Notes: generated by a model not told the origin, from the sequence alone. Positions 8,385-17,193 are shown, counted from the stretch's first letter. The stretch: DNA of 64,000 nt from Fulvimarina endophytica (GCF_003403015.1 NZ_QURL01000007.1:1-64000); one strand, 5' to 3'. Numbers and translations: made by a program.

Positions 8385-9661
8385 CCATTGGTTACATGCT
8401 CATCGGCATGTTCGCGCTTGCCCTTCTGAACGTCCCGATCGCGGTGGCGCTCGGCATCGTCGCGATCGTCGCGATCGTGGCCGTCCAGGGTGCGGACATG
8501 CTGCCCAACATGGCTCTCACCATGTATGAGGGAGCCTCGAGCTTCCCGCTTCTGGCGATCCCGCTCTTCGTCCTCGCCGGCTCGATCATGAACGCCTCTT
8601 CCATCTCGAAGAGGCTCGTCGCCTTCGCCTCCGCCCTCGTCGGCTTCGTTCGCGGCGGCCTCTCCTTCGTGGTGATCGGCGCCTCGATGTTCTTCGCCGA
8701 GATCTCCGGCTCCGCCGTCGCGGGCGTCGCAGCGCTTGGTTCGATCCTCATCCCGGCCATGCGTCGCAAGGGGTATTCGAAGGAATTCTCGGCCGCCATC
8801 TGCTCGTCGGCATCGAGCCTGGCGATCATCCTGCCGCCGTCGATCCCGATGATCCTCTACGCGGTCATGGCGCAGCAATCGGTGGTGAAGATGTTCGTCG
8901 CGGGTTTCGGCCCGGGCATCGTCGGCGCGATCTGCCTCGCGGTCGCCGCCTACGTGCAGGCGCGTCGCTACAACTTCCCCATTGAGGAACGCTTCGAGAT
9001 CTCCAATGTCTGGCTCCGCTTCAAGGAAGCCGGCTGGGCCCTGATGCTTCCGGTCATCATCCTCGGCGGCATCTTCGGCGGCATCGTCACAGCCACCGAG
9101 GGCGCGGCACTCGCGGTCGTGGCGGCCCTCTTCATCTCGATCGTCGTCTACCGCGAATTCGATATCGGCTCGCTCTACAAGGCGCTGGTCGACAGCGGCC
9201 TGCAGACGGCCGTTGTGATGCTTCTCGTCGCCGCCTCCTACCTCATCGGCGGCTTCCTCACCGAGGCGCAGGTGCCGCAGAAGCTCGCCATGAGCATCGC
9301 CAGCGTCACGGACAACAAGTATCTCATCCTCCTGATGCTGAACATCGCCTTCCTGCTTCTCGGCATGTTCCTGCATTCGGCGGCCGCGATCATCCTCGTG
9401 GTTCCGATCGTGATGCCGATCGTTCTGGCCGCCGGCATCGATCCGGTCCATTTCGGCCTCGTCGTGACGCTGAACCTTGCCATCGGGCAGCAGACGCCGC
9501 CGGTCGCATCGGTTCTCATCGCGGCCTGTTCGATCGCGAAATCGGACATCTGGGAGACGACCAAGGTCAACCTGCCGTTCATCGCCGCGCTGCTCGCGCT
9601 GCTCCTGATCTGCACCTACCTGCCCGGGATCTCCCTCTTCCTGGTCCACATCTTCTACTGA
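8381..9661 (+). CDS. dctM: TRAP transporter large permease subunit (DctM family)
   Basis: The 426-residue polytopic protein has the DctM hallmarks: PLFVLAGSIMNASSISKRLVAF, FFAEISGSAVAGVAALGSILIPAM near residue 105, SLAIILPPSIPMILYAVMA, GGIVTATEGAALAVV and the final NLAIGQQTPPVASVL. Length and the ATGA overlap with dctQ are normal. It carries substrate across the inner membrane using the sodium gradient, fed by the binding protein at 6567. The CoA-transferase gene follows after 41 bases, suggesting one transcript from uptake to activation. Confidence 0.93.
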   Translation: MTIGYMLIGMFALALLNVPIAVALGIVAIVAIVAVQGADMLPNMALTMYEGASSFPLLAIPLFVLAGSIMNASSISKRLVAFASALVGFVRGGLSFVVIGASMFFAEISGSAVAGVAALGSILIPAMRRKGYSKEFSAAICSSASSLAIILPPSIPMILYAVMAQQSVVKMFVAGFGPGIVGAICLAVAAYVQARRYNFPIEERFEISNVWLRFKEAGWALMLPVIILGGIFGGIVTATEGAALAVVAALFISIVVYREFDIGSLYKALVDSGLQTAVVMLLVAASYLIGGFLTEAQVPQKLAMSIASVTDNKYLILLMLNIAFLLLGMFLHSAAAIILVVPIVMPIVLAAGIDPVHFGLVVTLNLAIGQQTPPVASVLIAACSIAKSDIWETTKVNLPFIAALLALLLICTYLPGISLFLVHIFY

Positions 9662-9702
9662 TCCGAACACTCACGGCACGGCCTCTCCGAGAAGGAGCGG
9701 TC

Positions 9703-10935
9703 GTGCCGGCGAGCTTTCGAAAGGACGACATATCCATGAATGCGGACAGCGACCGCCTCCCCCTCGAAGGCATCCGCGTGATCGATGTCAGCCAGGTCAT
9801 GGCCGGCCCCTTCGCCTGCATGCTCCTCGGGGATCTGGGGGCCGACGTCATCAAGGTGGAGCCGCCGACGGGCGATCAGACCCGCAGTTCCATGGGCTTC
9901 AAGCTTCAGGGCGACGACAGCCTCGGCTTCATCAACCTCAATCGCAACAAGCGTTCGATCGTCCTCGACCTGAAGGCCGAGGAGGACCGTAACGTCTTCT
10001 TCGAACTCTCCAAGACAGCCGACGTCATCATCGAGAACTATCGGCCGGGCGTCATGAAGAAGCTCGGCATCGACTACGACGCGATCTCAAAGATCAATCC
10101 GAAGATCATCTACGCCTCGATCTCCGGCTTCGGGCAGACCGGCCCCTGGTGGAAGCGGCCGGGCTTCGACCTGATGGCCCAGGCCGCCTCCGGCGTCATG
10201 TCGATCACCGGTCATCCCGACAGCCCGCCGGCGAAATCCGGCGCCCCGCTCGCCGATATCGGATGCGCGCTCTTCACCGTCTACGCCGTTCTCAGTGCCT
10301 TCATCGGCCGGGAGAAAAGCGGCAAGGGCCAGTATATCGACGCATCGCTCTACGAGGCGGGCCTGTCCTTCGCGATCTGGGACATCTGCAACTACTGGGG
10401 AACGGGCACGATCCCCGAACGGACCGGCACCGCGAACCAGATGGCCGCGCCCTATCAGGCCGTCCGCGCCAAGGACGGCTATTTCGTGCTCGGGGCCAAC
10501 AACGACCGCATGTTCGCCAAGCTCTGCGACCTGCTCGATCGCTCCGATCTCGTCGATCATCCCGACTACTCGACCAATGCACTACGCCTGAAGAACCGGA
10601 TCGCGCTGATCGAGGAGCTCGAAACCGTTCTCCTGACGCGCACCCGCGAAGACTGGGTGGAGACGCTGCTCGCCGCCGGCATTCCGGCCGGATCGATCCA
10701 GGACTATTCCGAAGCGCTCGGCAATCCCCATGCCGAAGCGCGCGAGATGGTGATGCCGATCGATCATCCGGTCGAGGGCCGGGTCAACAATATCGGGTTC
10801 CCGGTCAAGCTGCGCGGCACCCCGCAGCAGGTGCGCAGGCATCCCCCGCTTCTCAACGAACACCGCGACGAAATCCTCGCCGAACTCGGTCTCGGCCCCA
10901 GCGGGAAGGAGGCGAACAATGTCCGAAGCGCGTGA
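9703..10935 (+). CDS. CaiB/BaiF-type (class III) CoA-transferase
   Basis: The protein has 410 residues from the GTG at 9703 or 399 from the ATG at 9736. The GTG has an AAGGAG site five bases upstream and is preferred; the ATG site is weaker. Family motifs are LEGIRVIDVSQVMAGPFAC, LLGDLGADVIKVEPPTGD, NRNKRSIVLDLK and GKGQYIDASLYEAGLSF, where the Asp of YIDASL corresponds to the catalytic aspartate of formyl-CoA transferase. Class III enzymes move CoA between a donor such as succinyl-CoA or acetyl-CoA and a carboxylic acid. Its end overlaps the next gene by 17 bases. The substrate is unassigned; it may be the acid imported by the adjacent TRAP system. Confidence 0.9.
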   Translation: MPASFRKDDISMNADSDRLPLEGIRVIDVSQVMAGPFACMLLGDLGADVIKVEPPTGDQTRSSMGFKLQGDDSLGFINLNRNKRSIVLDLKAEEDRNVFFELSKTADVIIENYRPGVMKKLGIDYDAISKINPKIIYASISGFGQTGPWWKRPGFDLMAQAASGVMSITGHPDSPPAKSGAPLADIGCALFTVYAVLSAFIGREKSGKGQYIDASLYEAGLSFAIWDICNYWGTGTIPERTGTANQMAAPYQAVRAKDGYFVLGANNDRMFAKLCDLLDRSDLVDHPDYSTNALRLKNRIALIEELETVLLTRTREDWVETLLAAGIPAGSIQDYSEALGNPHAEAREMVMPIDHPVEGRVNNIGFPVKLRGTPQQVRRHPPLLNEHRDEILAELGLGPSGKEANNVRSA

Positions 10936-11722
10936 CGTGAAGAGCGAGAGCGAGCGGCGCGGCGAGGTCCACCTCGACTATCGCGGCGACGTCGCCCATG
11001 TGACGTTCGCGCGGCCGAAGGCCCGCAATGCCATGACCTTCCACATGTATGGACGGCTCGCCGAGATCTGCGACGAGCTGGAGGCGCGCGAGGACCTGAA
11101 GGCGATCGTGTTCAGAGGCGCGGAAGGCACCTTCGTCGCAGGAACCGACATTTCGGAATTCACCGCGTTCAAGAGTGGCCGCGACGGGCTCGACTACGAA
11201 AAGCGCATCGATGCGACGATCGCTCGGATCGAGAGCCTGCCCGCACCGACGCTCGCCGTCGTGGAAGGCGCGGCGGTCGGTGGCGGGCTCGCAATGGCGG
11301 CTGCCTGCGATATCCGCATCACGACGCCGGATGCGCGGTTCGGCGTGCCGATCGCGCAGACCCTCGGCAATTGCCTCTCGGCCGGCAATCTCGCACGGCT
11401 CGAACGGGTGCTCGGCCTCGCCCAGGCCAAGGCGCTGCTTCTCCTCTCCCAGATGATGGACGGCGAACGCGCCTATCAGATCGGCTTTGCCTCGTTCCTC
11501 GCCTCCAGGGAGGAGATCGATGGGGTGGTCGAGAAGCAGCTCGGCAAGCTGACGAGCGCCGCCCCGCTCACCATCGCCGCGAGCCGGGCCCTGTTCCTGC
11601 GCCTCAAGGCGACACCGCCCGAAGATGCGGACTGGATCGAGCGCGTCTATGGCAGCGCCGATTTCGCGGAAGGCGTCGACGCGTTTCTCGCCAAGCGCAA
11701 ACCCGCTTGGAAGGGCCGGTAG
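10919..11722 (+). CDS. Crotonase-fold (enoyl-CoA hydratase/isomerase family) protein lacking the usual catalytic glutamates
   Basis: The 267-residue protein has the crotonase fold: FARPKARNAMTFHMY near residue 30, the oxyanion-hole segment GTFVAGTDISEF, and VVEGAAVGGGLAMAAACDIRI near residue 118. Aligned by eye with rat mitochondrial crotonase, the position of Glu144 (GGGCELAMMCD) is Ala (GGGLAMAAACD). The region of Glu164 (FGQPEILLG) reads FGVPIAQTLG, with no acidic residue. Canonical hydratase chemistry is therefore doubtful; isomerase, hydrolase, decarboxylase or lyase activities are known in this superfamily. A strong AAGGAGG precedes the start, and the gene overlaps the CoA-transferase by 17 bases, so it probably acts on the CoA ester formed by it. 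Confidence 0.88.
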   Translation: MSEARDVKSESERRGEVHLDYRGDVAHVTFARPKARNAMTFHMYGRLAEICDELEAREDLKAIVFRGAEGTFVAGTDISEFTAFKSGRDGLDYEKRIDATIARIESLPAPTLAVVEGAAVGGGLAMAAACDIRITTPDARFGVPIAQTLGNCLSAGNLARLERVLGLAQAKALLLLSQMMDGERAYQIGFASFLASREEIDGVVEKQLGKLTSAAPLTIAASRALFLRLKATPPEDADWIERVYGSADFAEGVDAFLAKRKPAWKGR

Positions 11723-11764
11723 CGGCAGCGCGAGGCAACTTCAGGCAGGGTCCCGGCTCCGCCC

Positions 11765-12493
11765 TCAGGCGAATTCGCCAGCCGAGGCGGCGGTCCGGGC
11801 CTCGCTGCCCTTTCGCTTTGCCTCCCGCCCCTCGCGTATCGAGCGCAGCTTGTTCATCAGATGGGCGCGCATCGTGCGGCCGAGGCCTTCCGGATCGCGG
11901 CGCTTCAGTGCGGCGCTCATCGCCTCGTGCTCCTCGATCGCCTCGCGCCAGCGGATCTCCGACAGATTGGCCTGATAGCGCGCGCGAAAGATCCGGCGCG
12001 CGATGAGGCCGTGCTGGCGGATGAGCGACCGGTTGCCGGACGCCTCCAGCAATCCGTCGTGGATCGCCTGGTTGGTCTCGAAATAGACGAGGCGGTCCCG
12101 GCTCTCGAAACTGCGGCGCAGGGCATCCGTGCGCTCGGTGATCTCTCCGATCATCGCCTCGTCCGCACGCAAGGCCGCAAGTTCGCCGGCCAAGCCCTCG
12201 AGGGCTGCCAGAATGGGAAACAGCTCGTCGATCTCTGCCTCGTCGTCCTCGGCGACGACGGCCCCGCGATTTGGAACGAGGGCGACATAGCCCTCGTGGG
12301 CGAGGATTTTGATCGCTTCGCGCAAGGGCGTGCGGGAGACGCCGAAGAGTTCGGTCAGGCGGCGCTCCGGCACCTTCTTTCCCGCCTCGAGCTCGCCTTC
12401 GAGGATCATCTCGCGCATACGCTCGACGAGCTCCGACGAAAGAGACGGTCTGGCGACCGCCTCGATGGCATAGTCCTCACCTCTTTGCGTCAT
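11765..12493 (-). CDS. GntR family regulator, FCD subfamily (second copy)
   Basis: The 242-residue regulator has a winged-helix domain (ERRLTELFGVSRTPLREAIKIL near residue 42) and an FCD ligand domain with ETNQAIHDGL, IEEHEAM and MRAHL in the metal-site positions. The ATG at 12493 lies inside the end of the upstream FAD/Fe-S dehydrogenase gene, overlapping it by 17 bases on the same strand. It is therefore probably co-transcribed with that gene. It is convergent with the crotonase-like gene across a 42-base gap. It likely controls the dehydrogenase/aminotransferase divergent pair, the neighbouring TRAP genes, or both. Confidence 0.88.
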   Translation of the reverse strand: MTQRGEDYAIEAVARPSLSSELVERMREMILEGELEAGKKVPERRLTELFGVSRTPLREAIKILAHEGYVALVPNRGAVVAEDDEAEIDELFPILAALEGLAGELAALRADEAMIGEITERTDALRRSFESRDRLVYFETNQAIHDGLLEASGNRSLIRQHGLIARRIFRARYQANLSEIRWREAIEEHEAMSAALKRRDPEGLGRTMRAHLMNKLRSIREGREAKRKGSEARTAASAGEFA

Positions 12494-15400
12494 CGCCGCC
12501 CTTCGCACTCTCGTTCCCGGCGAGAGCATCGGCTAGAATCTGCGCCACGTGAAGAGCCTTGCGCCCGGCCCCGTCCGCGATCTGGTGCCGGCACGACGTT
12601 CCGTCGGCCGCGATGATCGCGTCCTGCGGGGCCGCCCGCACCGCCGGAAGCAGCGACAACTCACCCATGGCCTTCGACACCTCGATCGTCTCGGCATCGT
12701 AGCCGAAGGCACCGGCCATGCCGCAACAGGAGGATTCGATCACTTCGAGATCGAGCCCCGGAACGAGGCGAAGGGCCTTCTCGACGGCCGGCATCGCCCC
12801 GAAACTCTTCTGGTGACAATGGCCGTGCAGCTTCACGGTGCGCGCGAGGCCATCGAAGGGAAGCGAGAGACGACCGGCCTCGGCCTCCGAAGCCAGGAAC
12901 TCCTCGAGAAGGAACGAGCGCACGGCGAGCCGTTCTGCATCCTTGCCCGGAAGGAGCGCCGGAAACTCGTCCCGGAAGCTCAGAATGCAGGAGGGCTCGA
13001 GCCCGACGACGACGTGGCCGGCCTCGAGAAGAGGCGTCAGCGCTTCGAGCGTCGCCTTGGCCTCCCGGCGCGCCTCGTCGATCATTCCGGTGGCGAGATA
13101 GGTCCGTCCGCAGCAGAGCGGGCGGCGACTGTTCGGCGAGCGCGCGGTCCTCACCGCATATCCCGTATGCGAGAGCACCTTCACCGCGGCACGCAGGATG
13201 TCCGGCTCGAAATAGCGATCGAAGGTATCGGCGAAGAGGACGATACCGGCCGGCGCCTCACCGCCTGGCTCGGGATGCCGGCCCCGTTCGGCGCCGCGCA
13301 TGGGCGCCGGAGAGCCGGCCATGCGCGTGTCGGCTCCGGCGCCCTCGGGGTTGAGGGCGATCGCATCGTCCGGCGCATCGCCGGCGAGGACATCGATCGT
13401 CGTATCCTTTCGAGGGGCGCGACCGCCCGTGCGGACGGCCTGCGGAACATCGCCCTCGCCATCGCGGAACCAGTCGCGACGGAAGGCCGGCAGGGTGCGC
13501 TCGGCGGCAAAGCCGAGCAGCTTTTCCGAAAGTCCGGCAAGACCCGGAAGCTTCTCGCGCAGGGACAAAAGCGACCCCATCCCGGCGGCCGTACGCGCAT
13601 AGCGGGGAAGGCCGGCGATCATCCGGTCCTTCAGGGAATATCCCTTGGATTTCGCCCGCTGATGGAGCACTTCGGACTTCATCTTCGCCATGTCGACGCC
13701 GGTCGGGCATTCGCGCCGGCAGGCCTTGCAGGAGACGCAGAGCTTCAGCGTCTCGGCCATCTCGTCGGAGAGGAGCGCGTCCTCGCCGAGCTGGCCCGAA
13801 AGCGCGAGCCGCAGCGTGTTCGCCCGGCCGCGCGTCACGTCCCGCTCGTTGCGGGTCACCCGGTAACTCGGGCACATGACGCCGCCGACGGCCTTGCGGC
13901 AGGCCCCGTTGTTGTTGCACATCTCGACGGCGCCCTGAAGCCCGCCGGCAGCGCCCGGCCAGGCCGACCAGTCGAAGGCCGTCTGGAAATCCTCCACCCG
14001 GTAGCCAGGCGGATAACGCATCAGCGTGCGGTCATCCATCTTCGGTGCGGCGACGATCTTGCCGGGATTGAGACGGTTTTCGGGGTCGAAGCCGCTCTTC
14101 ACCTCCTCGAAGGCGCGCGCGAGACGCGAGCCGAACATCGCCTCGTGAAATTCGGAACGGACGATCCCGTCGCCGTGCTCGCCCGAATGGGAGCCCTTGT
14201 ATTCGCGCACGAGTGCGAAGGCCTCCTCGGCGATCGCACGCATGGTAGCGACGTCCTTTTCGAGCTTCACGTTGAGCACCGGGCGCACATGAAGGCAGCC
14301 TTCGGATGCGTGGGCATACCACGTGCCCCGCGTCCCGTGCTTCTCGAAGATCGCCGTCAGCCGGTCCGTATAATCGGCCAGATGCGGCAGGGGCACGGCG
14401 CAATCCTCCACGAAGGAGACCGGTTTGCCCTCCTCCTTCATGGACATCATGATGTTGAGGCCGGCCGCCCGCATCTCCGCGATCGCCGATTGGAGTTTCG
14501 CGTCGCGCACCGGCACGACACCGCCGCGATCCGTCCGCCCCGGCGTGAACGCATAGCCGAGATCGCCCATCACCTCCGTCAGCCGCGCGATCGAACGCTC
14601 GTTGTCCTCGGGCGTATCGGCGAATTCCACGAAGAGGATCGCCGCAGGCTCCCCTTCCACGAAGGCATCGAGCGTCGGAACGAACATGTCGATCTTTCCG
14701 GCGAGCGAGATCAGCGTCGAATCGATGAGCTCGACCGAGGTCGGCCCCAGAGGCACGATGTATTGCGCGGCGTCCATGGCGGCGCGGAAGGTGGGGAAGT
14801 GGCAGGCGCCGAGGATCTTGTGCTTGGACGGCAGCGGCGACAGCTTGATCTCGATCGCCGTCGAGATCCCGAGCGTTCCCTCCGATCCGACGAGGAGGTG
14901 GGCGAGATTGATCGGCTCGCCGCCATCGAGAAGCGCATCGAGATTGTAGCCGCCGACACGCCGCTGCACGCCCGGGAAGCGCGAGGCGATCTCGGCGCGT
15001 TCGCGTTCGGCGAGAGCGAGCATGGAGGCGACGAGATCGGCCGGCGGCTGCTCCCGCCCGTTTCCATGGCCGCTCGCCTGACGAATTTCGCGAAAGTCGC
15101 AGCGCGTGCCGTCGGCGAGGATCGCATCGATCGCGACGACATTGTCGCGCATCGTGCCGTAGCGCAGCGAGCGCGATCCGCAGGAATTGTTGCCGGCCAT
15201 GCCCCCGATGGTCGCCCGCGAGGCGGTGGAGACGTCCACCGGAAACCAGAGGCCGTGCGGCTTCAGGAGGCGGTTGAGATCGTCGAGCACGATGCCCGGC
15301 TCCACCACCGCCCGCCTGCCGGCCACGTCGAGTTCGAGGATGCGGTTCATATGACGCGAGGTATCGATGATGACGCCGGAATTGACGGTCTGGCCGCACT

Positions 15401-15629
15401 GGGAGGTGCCGCCGCCGCGCATGGTGATGGGCAGACCCTCGAGGCGCGCGGCGTCCATCGAGGCGAGGATGTCGTCGGCGCCCCGCGCGACGACCACGGC
15501 CGCCGGCATGATCTGGTAGATCGAGGCGTCGGTGGCGTAGCGGCCGCGCGAAAACCGGTCCGTGAGCACGTCTCCGGCCACGTTGCGCTTCAACCGCTGT
15601 CCCAATGCCGAGTGGATCGTCTCGCCCAT
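12477..15629 (-). CDS. FAD-linked oxidase/Fe-S protein, YdiJ-like D-2-hydroxyacid dehydrogenase
   Basis: The 1050-residue three-part protein begins with an FAD-binding type 4 domain (about residues 40-280, with PVDVSTASRATIGGMAGNN and SCGSRSLRYGTMRDNV). An FAD-oxidase C-terminal domain with HASEGCLHVRPVLN follows. The Fe-S region holds a cysteine group around CNNNGACRKAVGGVMCPSY and a second, CVSCKACRRECPTGVDM. Cysteine-rich CCG-type segments follow: CCGRTYLATGM, GHCHQKS and SSCCGMAGAFGY. E. coli YdiJ (about 1018 residues) has this architecture and is reported to oxidise D-2-hydroxyglutarate; relatives act on D-lactate or glycolate. It is divergent from the serine-glyoxylate aminotransferase gene, so glycolate or another 2-hydroxyacid is plausible here. 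Confidence 0.9.
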   Translation of the reverse strand: MGETIHSALGQRLKRNVAGDVLTDRFSRGRYATDASIYQIMPAAVVVARGADDILASMDAARLEGLPITMRGGGTSQCGQTVNSGVIIDTSRHMNRILELDVAGRRAVVEPGIVLDDLNRLLKPHGLWFPVDVSTASRATIGGMAGNNSCGSRSLRYGTMRDNVVAIDAILADGTRCDFREIRQASGHGNGREQPPADLVASMLALAERERAEIASRFPGVQRRVGGYNLDALLDGGEPINLAHLLVGSEGTLGISTAIEIKLSPLPSKHKILGACHFPTFRAAMDAAQYIVPLGPTSVELIDSTLISLAGKIDMFVPTLDAFVEGEPAAILFVEFADTPEDNERSIARLTEVMGDLGYAFTPGRTDRGGVVPVRDAKLQSAIAEMRAAGLNIMMSMKEEGKPVSFVEDCAVPLPHLADYTDRLTAIFEKHGTRGTWYAHASEGCLHVRPVLNVKLEKDVATMRAIAEEAFALVREYKGSHSGEHGDGIVRSEFHEAMFGSRLARAFEEVKSGFDPENRLNPGKIVAAPKMDDRTLMRYPPGYRVEDFQTAFDWSAWPGAAGGLQGAVEMCNNNGACRKAVGGVMCPSYRVTRNERDVTRGRANTLRLALSGQLGEDALLSDEMAETLKLCVSCKACRRECPTGVDMAKMKSEVLHQRAKSKGYSLKDRMIAGLPRYARTAAGMGSLLSLREKLPGLAGLSEKLLGFAAERTLPAFRRDWFRDGEGDVPQAVRTGGRAPRKDTTIDVLAGDAPDDAIALNPEGAGADTRMAGSPAPMRGAERGRHPEPGGEAPAGIVLFADTFDRYFEPDILRAAVKVLSHTGYAVRTARSPNSRRPLCCGRTYLATGMIDEARREAKATLEALTPLLEAGHVVVGLEPSCILSFRDEFPALLPGKDAERLAVRSFLLEEFLASEAEAGRLSLPFDGLARTVKLHGHCHQKSFGAMPAVEKALRLVPGLDLEVIESSCCGMAGAFGYDAETIEVSKAMGELSLLPAVRAAPQDAIIAADGTSCRHQIADGAGRKALHVAQILADALAGNESAKGGDDAKR

Positions 15630-15669
15630 CGAATGTTCTCCCCCGCCAGTCCCGAAGCCCGAACGCCCC

Positions 15670-15701
15670 TTGACTGTATTATGAATTCATTATTCAATCA
15701 A
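15670..15701 (+). promoter_or_regulatory. Promoter/operator between the dehydrogenase and the aminotransferase
   Basis: An AT-rich block in a 155-base divergent gap contains ATGAATTCAT (15681-15690), a perfect palindrome extended imperfectly on both sides to about 18 bases. TTGACT at 15670-15675 with TTCAAT 17 bases downstream forms a reasonable plus-strand promoter whose spacer is the palindrome. A repressor bound there would block transcription of the aminotransferase. The GntR protein encoded at 11765-12493 is the obvious candidate, which is inference. Confidence 0.5.
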
Positions 15702-15784
15702 AGGCGAAATCAGCGTCGTCCGCAAGGGGGCAAATCCCCGCATCCCGCGAAATCGCCTGTCGGACGGACATTCGGAGGAAGACC

Positions 15785-16981
15785 ATGAGCCACGCATCAG
15801 GACGCCATTTCCTGCAGATCCCCGGACCGACCAATGTGCCCGATCAGGTGCTGCGGGCCATGGACATGCCGACGATCGATCATCGCGGGCCGGACTTCCA
15901 GGCACTCGGACAGCGCCTGTTCGGCAAGATCGGGAAGGTCTTCGGCACCACGAACCCGGTCGTGATCTACCCGGCTTCCGGCACCGGCGCCTGGGAGGCG
16001 GCGCTGACCAACACGCTTTCGCCCGGCGATACCGTGCTGATGTACGAGACCGGCCATTTCGCGACCCTCTGGAAGAAGCTTGCCGAAAAGCTCGGCCTCA
16101 AGCCCGAGTTCATCGCCGGCGACTGGCGCCACGGAGCAGATGCGGCAGCGATCGGCGAGCGTCTGGCCTCCGACAGCGGCCACGAGATCAAGGCGGTCTG
16201 CGTCGTCCATAACGAGACCTCGACCGGCTGTGTTTCGCCGATCAAGGCGGTGCGCGATGCCATTAATGCGGCGAACCACCCTGCCCTTCTCCTCGTCGAT
16301 ACGATCTCCTCCCTCGGCTCGATCGACTACCGGCACGACGAATGGGGCGTCGACGTCACGGTGGCCGGCTCGCAGAAGGGCCTGATGCTGCCGCCGGGCC
16401 TTTCCTTCAACGCGGTCTCGAACAAGGCGCTGGAGGCTTCGAAGTCCGCCAGGCTTCCGAACGCCTATTGGGGCTGGGGCGAAATGCTGGAGGCCAATTC
16501 GAAGGGCTTCTTCCCTTACACGCCCGCCACGAACATCCTCTACGGCCTCGATACGGCTCTCGACCTTCTCTACGAGGAAGGAATGGAGAACGTCTTCGCA
16601 CGGCATGACAGGCATGCGGCGGCGACGCGGGCGGCTGTCGAGGCCTGGGGCCTCGAAGTGCTCTGCGCCGAGCCCGCCCACTACTCCTCCTCGCTGACCG
16701 CCGTTCTCATGCCGGAGCGCAAGGGTGCCGATGAGTTCCGCAAGTCGGTTCTCGCCAATTTCGACATGTCGCTCGGCGCGGGTCTCTCCAAGCTCTCCGA
16801 TCAGATCTTCCGCATCGGCCATCTGGGCGACTTCAACGACCTGATGCTGATGGGCACCCTTTCGGGAGTCGAGATGGGTCTGAAGACAGCCGGCGTGAAG
16901 CACCGCGCCGGCGGCGCCCGCGCCGCCATGGAGGTCCTGACCGCCGATCGCACCGCAGGCAGCATCAGCAAGGCGGCCTGA
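15785..16981 (+). CDS. sgaA: Serine-glyoxylate aminotransferase
   Basis: The 398-residue fold-type I PLP enzyme has the family N-terminus GRHFLQIPGPTNVPDQVLRAMD, the cofactor-binding stretch YPASGTGAWEAALTNTLSPGD and the Schiff-base lysine Lys198 in AGSQKGLMLPPG. It transfers the amino group of serine to glyoxylate, giving glycine and hydroxypyruvate; relatives also use alanine or aspartate. A GGAGGAAGACC site precedes the start. A strong terminator follows directly. The divergent 2-hydroxyacid dehydrogenase could supply glyoxylate. The related aspartate-glyoxylate enzyme of the beta-hydroxyaspartate cycle is an alternative, but the other genes of that cycle are absent. Confidence 0.9.
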   Translation: MSHASGRHFLQIPGPTNVPDQVLRAMDMPTIDHRGPDFQALGQRLFGKIGKVFGTTNPVVIYPASGTGAWEAALTNTLSPGDTVLMYETGHFATLWKKLAEKLGLKPEFIAGDWRHGADAAAIGERLASDSGHEIKAVCVVHNETSTGCVSPIKAVRDAINAANHPALLLVDTISSLGSIDYRHDEWGVDVTVAGSQKGLMLPPGLSFNAVSNKALEASKSARLPNAYWGWGEMLEANSKGFFPYTPATNILYGLDTALDLLYEEGMENVFARHDRHAAATRAAVEAWGLEVLCAEPAHYSSSLTAVLMPERKGADEFRKSVLANFDMSLGAGLSKLSDQIFRIGHLGDFNDLMLMGTLSGVEMGLKTAGVKHRAGGARAAMEVLTADRTAGSISKAA

Positions 16982-16990
16982 AAACCCGAA

Positions 16991-17027
16991 AAGCCGCGGC
17001 GCGATAGAGACGCGCCGCGGCTTTCTT
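16991..17027 (+). terminator. Rho-independent terminator after the aminotransferase gene
   Basis: A perfect 13-bp inverted repeat, AAGCCGCGGCGCG at 16991-17003 and its complement at 17011-17023, has a 7-base loop and is followed by TTTCTT. It lies ten bases after the stop codon at 16981. Confidence 0.85.
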
Positions 17028-17100
17028 CCGCCATCGGATCTTGATCACGGCCTCGCCCCCGGGCGGGGCCGTTCTGCGTTCAGCCGCAGCCAGGAGCTTC

Positions 17101-17193
17101 GGAGCGAACCGGGAGGCAGACTTCGGAAGCATCCGGCATGTCGGAAGCCGATCGAAGCCTCGAACCCGATCTTCGAGGATCGGGTCCGAGGCT
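17101..17193. repeat. Dispersed palindromic element, copy C
   Basis: A 15-bp stem (17156-17170 against 17179-17193, one mismatch, loop of 8) carries the same arm as the 53504 copy, with AACCCGAT and ATCGGGTCCGAGGCT. The preceding 50 bases are a more diverged version of the rest of the element. It ends 24 bases from the stop codon of the minus-strand dctM gene at 17217 and may act as its 3' terminator. Confidence 0.6.

Noticed and set aside
9703..11722. Carnitine metabolism (CaiB/CaiD pair)
   Set aside because: Only the fold families match. No CaiA, CaiC, CaiE or carnitine transporter gene is nearby, the crotonase-like protein lacks the catalytic glutamates, and uptake is by a TRAP system for acids.
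12549..15788. 1079-codon open frame on the plus strand opposite the FAD/Fe-S dehydrogenase gene
   Set aside because: The translation is Arg/Gly/His/Asp-rich low-information sequence with no domain, typical of the antisense of a high-GC gene. The minus-strand protein has all its family motifs.
15785..16981. Assignment of the aminotransferase to the beta-hydroxyaspartate cycle (BhcA)
   Set aside because: The cycle's aldolase, dehydratase and imine reductase genes and its regulator are absent; the N-terminus and context fit serine-glyoxylate aminotransferase better.
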